A stretch of 14,400 bases of DNA from Synura sp. LO234KE (taxonomy: Eukaryota; Sar; Synurophyceae; Synurales; Mallomonadaceae): positions 1 to 14,400 of the forward strand of contig VKHC01000258.1 in NCBI GenBank assembly GCA_015143735.1. Reading direction: 5' to 3'. The notes beneath the pieces are model-generated. The model was not told where the DNA came from. It did not search any database and saw only the letters and a list, made by a program, of their open reading frames with translations. Position numbers and translations under genes: made by a program. Shown here in pieces: positions 10,236 to 14,400 of this stretch (position 1 is the stretch's first letter; every line of letters begins with the position of its first letter).

Positions 10236-10425
10236 ATCACGCTTAATTGTTCAGGCCCGAACATTCCTTTAATTGGAAGCGCGCTCACACCAGAGCGGAC
10301 ACTCTAACTGCCTGAGGCAATGACGGGCTGACACACTTGCCGCGAGAGGTGCACCTGGAGATTCAGCTACCGCAATCCCAGCGGCAGCTAGGAAAGCAAT
10401 TCGACTATGCACTACGCCTCCTTCC
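10236..10425 (+). pseudogene. LINE RNase H remnant C with downstream flank
   Basis: The first 110 bases match remnant B almost throughout; B carries about 7 extra bases near 8251. After G-N-D-G at 10316-10327 one base is missing. The frame beginning at 10327 then reads A-D-T-L-A-A-R-G-A-P-G-D-S-A-T-A-I before a TGA at about 10426. This is the end of the RNase H domain and the start of the following LINE region. The D-T-L-A-A and S-A-T-A-I words also occur in remnant A, so A and C come from the same LINE family. Confidence 0.68.
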
Positions 10426-11010
10426 TGATCCATCTCTTTGTAAAGGCACGGCTTATACCCCCCTGGGACCTGTGCATGCCAGTCTTTGGTGCAGTCTTTG
10501 GTGTGGTGTCATTAAGTTAGCCATAACACGTTTCGTCCCGATCACATCTAAGATATTTCCTACCCCAGTTCTGGGAGGTTTTGACTCAGAATTCTCCAAG
10601 AATTTATTAAATTATTGCTATTTAAGCCTCCGAAATTTCGGACACCAAAGACTCGGAAATCGTTCGATGCAACTCGAAATCAAAACAAGGTGCCTAATGA
10701 AAGAAATTTTGGCGCATTCTCCTGAAGATAAATTCGTGTATTTCACAGTATTCCACGCGGTCCAACTCAATTTAATCCGGATCGACACAAAGTTTTCAAT
10801 TTTTCTAGAAATTTTCAAGAACCCAAATTAGGTTGTTGTTTTACCAATAGAGTGGTTTCCATTTTCATGGCAGGACTGCATGTTCCCAGCCCAAGCAACC
10901 CCAATGCTTAAATATTTCACGCAGAAAATTGCGGCATCGGCAAGTGATTTTAAGTCTAAGGCCGCGAAGAAGCTATATAAGAAACTCCCCTGCTAAGCCC
11001 TCCGAAAAAG
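10426..11010. other. No recognised gene; open frame to 10831
   Basis: A + strand frame runs from 10337 to 10831 through remnant C into AT-rich DNA, in a different frame from the RNase H reading, so it is probably accidental. It contains two adjacent CAGTCTTTGGTG repeats near 10480-10503. A minus frame at 10618-10818 overlaps it. From 10832 to 11010 I see nothing. Confidence 0.35.
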
Positions 11011-11100
11011 TCGCTTACCAGCATCATCTGTATTTAAACCAGGGTTAGCTGAAGCATCGCAAGTCTGGGGATCGGCCTGGAATAAATTCGTCGGTGTGCG
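11011..11100 (-). repeat. Minus-strand coding-like repeat, copy 1
   Basis: On the minus strand 11061-11011 reads C-D-A-S-A-N-P-G-L-N-T-D-D-A-G-K-R. The same pattern occurs at 11248-11177 with seven extra codons. Upstream on the minus strand both copies have R-(R/K)-hydrophobic and then Q-x-C. Conservation of the frame across a 21-base length difference suggests the ancestor was translated. A stop follows shortly after the K-R. Confidence 0.45.
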
Positions 11101-11176
11101 AATCAGAGCTCGTATCATCCTCAGATCCGTAGACTAGATGATAACTGCTCAGTATCTTCAGCTGTCAAGTACGAAA

Positions 11177-11290
11177 TCGCTTACCAGCATTATCTGCAAA
11201 GAGTCCTTGCGACCACTTCAACCAAGGGTTCGCCCCAGTATCATCACAATGTTGCTCAAAGTCAGCGGGATGAAATTTTCGCCCTCTCCC
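11177..11290 (-). repeat. Minus-strand coding-like repeat, copy 2
   Basis: Part of a 61-codon open minus frame (11350-11165). The minus strand 11248-11177 reads C-D-D-T-G-A-N-P-W-L-K-W then L-F-A-D-N-A-G-K-R, paralogous to the copy at 11011-11100. The upstream GGATGAAATTTTCGCC (+ strand, about 11269-11284) matches GGAATAAATTCGTCG of copy 1. I do not recognise the domain; a transposon-encoded protein is a guess. Confidence 0.45.
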
Positions 11291-11297
11291 TCCACTG

Positions 11298-11689
11298 ATG
11301 CAAGATAGTGCATCTGCTGCACGGGGCGAGAAGGCAGTTCCATCCTGCACGACCGATCACGAGTCTCTGCTCGTACCGAAAAAGGCTCCCATATCATTGT
11401 GGTTGGGAATAAACATCAGAATTAGTTCACAATTCATGCTTCACTCGTCGAGGGAGCAGCTCAGGCTGCCGGGTTCACCCTTCCTTGGGATGAAACCGCT
11501 CATCTGGGAGTATAATCGATTCCTCCCCTCTGAAAAGCAGCTACCCCGCCTTCTATATACCGCGTAGCTCATTAATATCGGGGGCAATAAGCCAATAAGT
11601 GCACTTAGTCCAGACAGCGCTCATCTCTCAAAAGTCACTTCAGCAGAATTGGAACTCCTCGGATAATGGAGAGCTCGTCGAAAAACAAT
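11298..11689. other. Unrecognised open frames
   Basis: The + frame 11298-11567 (89 codons) contains SREQLRLPGSPFLGMKPLIW and looks moderately protein-like, but has no known motif. It overlaps the 5' end of the minus-strand frame that holds the C-D-x-x-A-N-P repeat. No splice or start signal decides between them. Confidence 0.25.
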
Positions 11690-11830
11690 ACTTAGTAATT
11701 GCAGATCTCAGAAGTAGAACTGATGGGACTCTCCCAGCACTACGAGACCCAGCACAACTACCCTTCAGAGGTCATCAACGTGCAAGGCGGGTGGTTCATC
11801 TGCTTTTCACTCAGGTCACCTCCACCAGAG
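11690..11830 (+). repeat. Short dispersed repeat, copy 2
   Basis: Counterpart of 9045-9190, about 2.65 kb away in the same orientation. CTCCCAGCACTACGAGACCC at 11731-11750 differs from copy 1 by one base. Here the + frame stays open (11699-11953) and reads LSQHYETQH then V-I-N-V-Q-G-G-W-F-I-C-F-S-L-R, so this copy is less damaged. The source protein is unknown. Confidence 0.42.
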
Positions 11831-12381
11831 GTTTTAACTCTAGGATGTTATCTCCGTCCTCGATATTCCCTCGTGGAGCGAGTTTGGGCCACAATGTTGC
11901 TTGTCACGTTCCAAGCCTTCGCTACATGTGGTGACTCAAAAAAGGGCACATGAGAATCATTCTCGCGGCACTGCGCTAAGTTGCGCTAGACCCGAGTCAA
12001 TGCTGCAGAGGGTGGCTGTGGAGCCAATGCAACTTCTTGAGAACCCCTTCCAGCCGGAAGATCAAATCCCGTGGAACGTGCTTAACGATCACCTGTGAAG
12101 CGAACTCCTCTCTCTCATGTGAAGTAAATGTTGGCTTTGAAATCAGGCTTCATGCATTCAGATGAGAAGCGCCTCGAATGTCGGGGCAGAGCTGCCTCCC
12201 CCAGAACGTTTTGAGAATGCCCTTTGTCCACGGGAGCCTTATCCGGCGCTCCCGATCTCGGCTCCGTGATCATTTGACTGCCTCTGCTGGTCAGATAAAA
12301 AAAAATAAAGAGCTCAGTATTCTATTCCCTTTCCTGTTTCAATTTATGGCTCGCCACCGCTCTACACTCTCATATTAATAT
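11831..12381. other. GC-richer tail of the debris block
   Basis: Holds several short + frames (11599-11934, 11901-12098, 12178-12378). The one at 11901-12098 ends NPFQPEDQIPWNVLNDHL and a stop, which looks like a natural protein C-terminus, but I cannot assign it. The segment ends where the right TIR element begins. Confidence 0.3.
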
Positions 12382-12398
12382 ATCGGTACACCAAAATC
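12382..12398 (+). repeat. Left terminal inverted repeat
   Basis: ATCGGTACACCAAAATC, perfect inverse of 13285-13301. The next base outward differs between the two ends (12381 T against the complement of 13302, C), so the repeat stops here. Confidence 0.85.
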
Positions 12399-13284
12399 TA
12401 ATATGATATTCCATATATAATAGTGTGGTTAAAGGCCACAAAAACTCACAGAAGAAACCCAGAAAAGATAAATCTCGACCACCGCCTGAATTTGGCACTA
12501 TAGTGTTTGTGGACCATCTTAATACAACCACATATTCACGTAAAAGCTTAAGATAAAAAACATGTATGAAAACTAAAATTAGTTGTTTATGCGAGGTACC
12601 TTTTCGAGATATATGTACGTGGTGATATATATACTTGGTCGAGATTTTAGAAACGACTAAAAATTGTTGCTACTGAAGCATATTGAAGATACATTGCGTA
12701 GCTGAATGAGAGGATTTAGTAATAGCATGATGGTGGTAAATTATTGGGAAATTATTACGATGCTGGAAGTAGGATCTCCTTTGCGGGTTGATGGTTGACG
12801 GACTGTTCAATAGAATATTGAGCAAATATGGTCGTTATATGTTTATGCTACCCTTTCGTGTCTAATGCATCATGGCAAACATCACTCTTCCGGAGTGCGC
12901 CAAACCAGAATCTGTATTAGTGATGCGGGGAGGGTTAGTTGGGGGAATAACATTATAGATTCATCATAATCAATATCACCATCAAATTTCTGTTTCCAGC
13001 TCAAAACCCTTTTATTTTAGCTATCATAACACTTGCTCAAAACGTGCAATCTTTCACTGCAAAAAAATGTTAAGTCGAAACATATAAAATGATATTTATC
13101 TCCAACTGGCCACTAGAGTAAAAAATTCTGCCAGGAGGCTATCTAAATACATTTTTGTCATTTGTATATTCGTGGTTCAGATATATATGGCAACTAGATA
13201 AGTTTAAAACGTTAATCCGGATTAATCTAGCTCGAAAATCATACAAAATTCGATTTTTTGCTACAAATGGATTGGATAAATATG

Positions 13285-13301
13285 GATTTTGGTGTACCGA
13301 T
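13285..13301 (-). repeat. Right terminal inverted repeat
   Basis: GATTTTGGTGTACCGAT, perfect inverse of 12382-12398. It marks the right edge of the AT-rich element; GC-rich DNA with a long minus-strand frame starts about 50 bases further on. Confidence 0.85.
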
Positions 13302-13436
13302 GAGCAATCTTAACACATCCGGAAAATCTTATAGTTAATTACGGCGGGGAAGTTAGAAAGCTAACAGAGTGCGAGAACCTTGTGGAAGGGAAGACAGGTC
13401 TAACACTTTGGAAGCAAAGCTCATAGTCACGTCTTC

Positions 13437-14399
13437 TCAGATGGGAGGGTCCAGGCGCTGCGCGCGGTTCTGATCCCGATCTCGCTGAGCTTGGATCCGG
13501 CGCAGGCATTGGACCCGTTGTTCTAGCGGGACCAGAAGGGGTTCCCCCGTGAAGAGGTCCCTCCAGGACCAGGAGTCTTGGAGCGCCCCGACAGGAAAGC
13601 AATCAGCGAGAGGATGAATCGCGAAGGAGAGCTCCATAAGATGGATCGGATGGGCCGGGAGTCCAGAGAACAGGGGAGAAATGCCTGTGTGTGCGTAAGA
13701 ATGCGCCAGGTGCATGCCGAGCTCCGCGGGAGTGCCTCCCACTGGGAGAGTTGGTACTGCGGCTGTATGTTGAATAGAAACATGCGGCGAGAGGATAAGC
13801 TGGACCTGGGCATGAAGCCATTCCGTGATCTCGCTGGAGAATGAGCTCGGAGGAGAGCGTAGGGACTTGACCAGAGCGGGGTCCGCAATATGCAGGACTA
13901 GGAAAGTGTCCGACAGTGAAGATTGATGGTCCCATAGGGCTCTAAGAATACCCAGGAGAAGGACCGCCTGTGCTTTAGGGCGAGCCTGGGTTCTGTCCAT
14001 CGCGTCGCAGTAGAGGTGGGAAGTCCACGAGACATGATCGGCTGTGTGCAAGAGGGACAAAGACAGTCGGTGAACGCTGTGGTTGACCGCTTGGTGGAGG
14101 GGAGAGAACTCTGTGGTGGTGTGAAATGCAAGGTAGACGTGGGTGGTGTGTGCCCCGTCAAATGGACGAGATAGTCCGGGTTCGGGAAGAGTGAGGTGCA
14201 TCTGGAGACCAGGGTGCCCTACGTAGGACGGGGGCAAAAATGGCACCGAGCAGTAAATCTCTACGGTGAGGGGCAGGGCATCCAAGGAGGAGAGATCGCC
14301 AGGGAGGGCTCCGTGTAGTGTAAGGTGCCCGAGTGAAGTAACTAAAGTGAGAAGAGTCGTACAGGTATCAGGAGTGCCAAAGATCTCGGGGAACCAGTC
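13437..14399 (-). CDS. Long open reading frame of unknown function, 5' end outside the window
   Basis: The minus frame is open from the window edge (14399) to a TGA at 13437-13439, at least 320 codons, in DNA clearly more GC-rich than its surroundings. No start can be chosen because the frame continues past the edge. It is rich in Leu, His, Pro and Ser, and codon third positions favour C. Visible stretches include LPPSYVGHPGLQMHLTLPEP, HLYCDAMDRTQARPKAQAVL and AVPTLPVGGTPAELGMHLAH, then a charged C-terminal tail QRVQCLRRIQAQRDRDQNRA. I recognise no domain, signal peptide or membrane segment. Other minus frames (13603-13935, 13523-13888) and a + frame (13578-13844) overlap it, but this one is by far the longest. 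It may be part of a retroelement or a host exon; the function is unknown. Confidence 0.5.
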   Translation of the reverse strand, partial: DWFPEIFGTPDTCTTLLTLVTSLGHLTLHGALPGDLSSLDALPLTVEIYCSVPFLPPSYVGHPGLQMHLTLPEPGLSRPFDGAHTTHVYLAFHTTTEFSPLHQAVNHSVHRLSLSLLHTADHVSWTSHLYCDAMDRTQARPKAQAVLLLGILRALWDHQSSLSDTFLVLHIADPALVKSLRSPPSSFSSEITEWLHAQVQLILSPHVSIQHTAAVPTLPVGGTPAELGMHLAHSYAHTGISPLFSGLPAHPIHLMELSFAIHPLADCFPVGALQDSWSWRDLFTGEPLLVPLEQRVQCLRRIQAQRDRDQNRAQRLDPPI

Positions 14400-14400
14400 G

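Larger units (their letters stand above)
12382..13301 (+). mobile_element. Non-autonomous DNA transposon with 17-bp perfect terminal inverted repeats (copy 2)
   Basis: The ends ATCGGTACACCAAAATC (12382-12398) and GATTTTGGTGTACCGAT (13285-13301) are exact reverse complements, and weaker inverted similarity continues inward for about 25 bases. The 920 bp between are AT-rich and hold no transposase-sized frame. A second, more diverged copy lies at about 6376-7322, which shows the unit is a dispersed element. The outermost AT could be a 2-bp target duplication (AT/CGGTACACC...GGTGTACCG/AT); no longer duplication is visible. I cannot assign a superfamily from these termini. The element would have depended on a transposase encoded elsewhere. 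Confidence 0.75.

Noticed and set aside
12924-12947. G-quadruplex in the G-rich run within the right TIR element
   Set aside because: There are only three clear G-tracts; a fourth is needed for the usual pattern.
13578-13844. + strand frame of 88 codons opposite the long minus frame
   Set aside because: It is much shorter than the minus frame and rich in Arg/Glu/Met, as expected for the antisense of Leu/Ser/Pro/His codons.
13437-14399. RNase H identity for the long minus-strand frame
   Set aside because: Some stretches (L-R-A-L-W, H-V-S-I-Q-H) vaguely recall the fold, but the catalytic D-G-S, E, D-S and A-D positions do not line up.

Overview
The window looks like a stretch of animal nuclear genome, most likely arthropod or another invertebrate. 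It holds one intron-containing housekeeping-type gene with short introns, followed by about 12 kb of repeat debris. There are no bacterial operons, Shine-Dalgarno sites, tRNA or rRNA genes that I can see. The host assignment is inferred from gene structure and transposon types, not from a species-specific marker.

Positions 1-2100: one intact gene on the + strand. I rebuilt six exons (324-408, 472-997, 1068-1191, 1359-1410, 1806-1861, 1977-2078) that join in frame into a 314-residue alpha/beta hydrolase of the serine-hydrolase-like (SERHL/kraken) family. The catalytic serine lies in GHSMGG and the C-terminal histidine motif is GSHHLHLD. Intron 2 is a GC-AG intron. About 199 bp upstream of the first exon is a decayed direct copy of that exon.

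Positions 2100-6375: mostly AT-rich DNA without a recognisable gene. A broken minus-strand reading frame at 4087-4386 resembles the endonuclease domain of a jockey-type LINE.

Positions 6376-13301: two diverged direct copies of an AT-rich element of about 0.93 kb (about 6376-7322 and 12382-13301) flank some 5 kb of GC-richer debris. The right copy has perfect 17-bp terminal inverted repeats and looks like a non-autonomous DNA transposon. Between the copies lie three frameshifted pieces of LINE RNase H (7961-8210, 8228-8361, 10236-10425), a short repeat shared by 9045-9190 and 11690-11830, and a minus-strand peptide repeat at 11011-11100 and 11177-11290.

Positions 13302-14400: a GC-rich segment with a minus-strand reading frame of at least 320 codons, open at the window edge. 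Its composition is protein-like but I do not recognise it.

Only the hydrolase gene is supported as a working gene. Everything else is transposon remains, unrecognised open frames, or sequence in which I see nothing.
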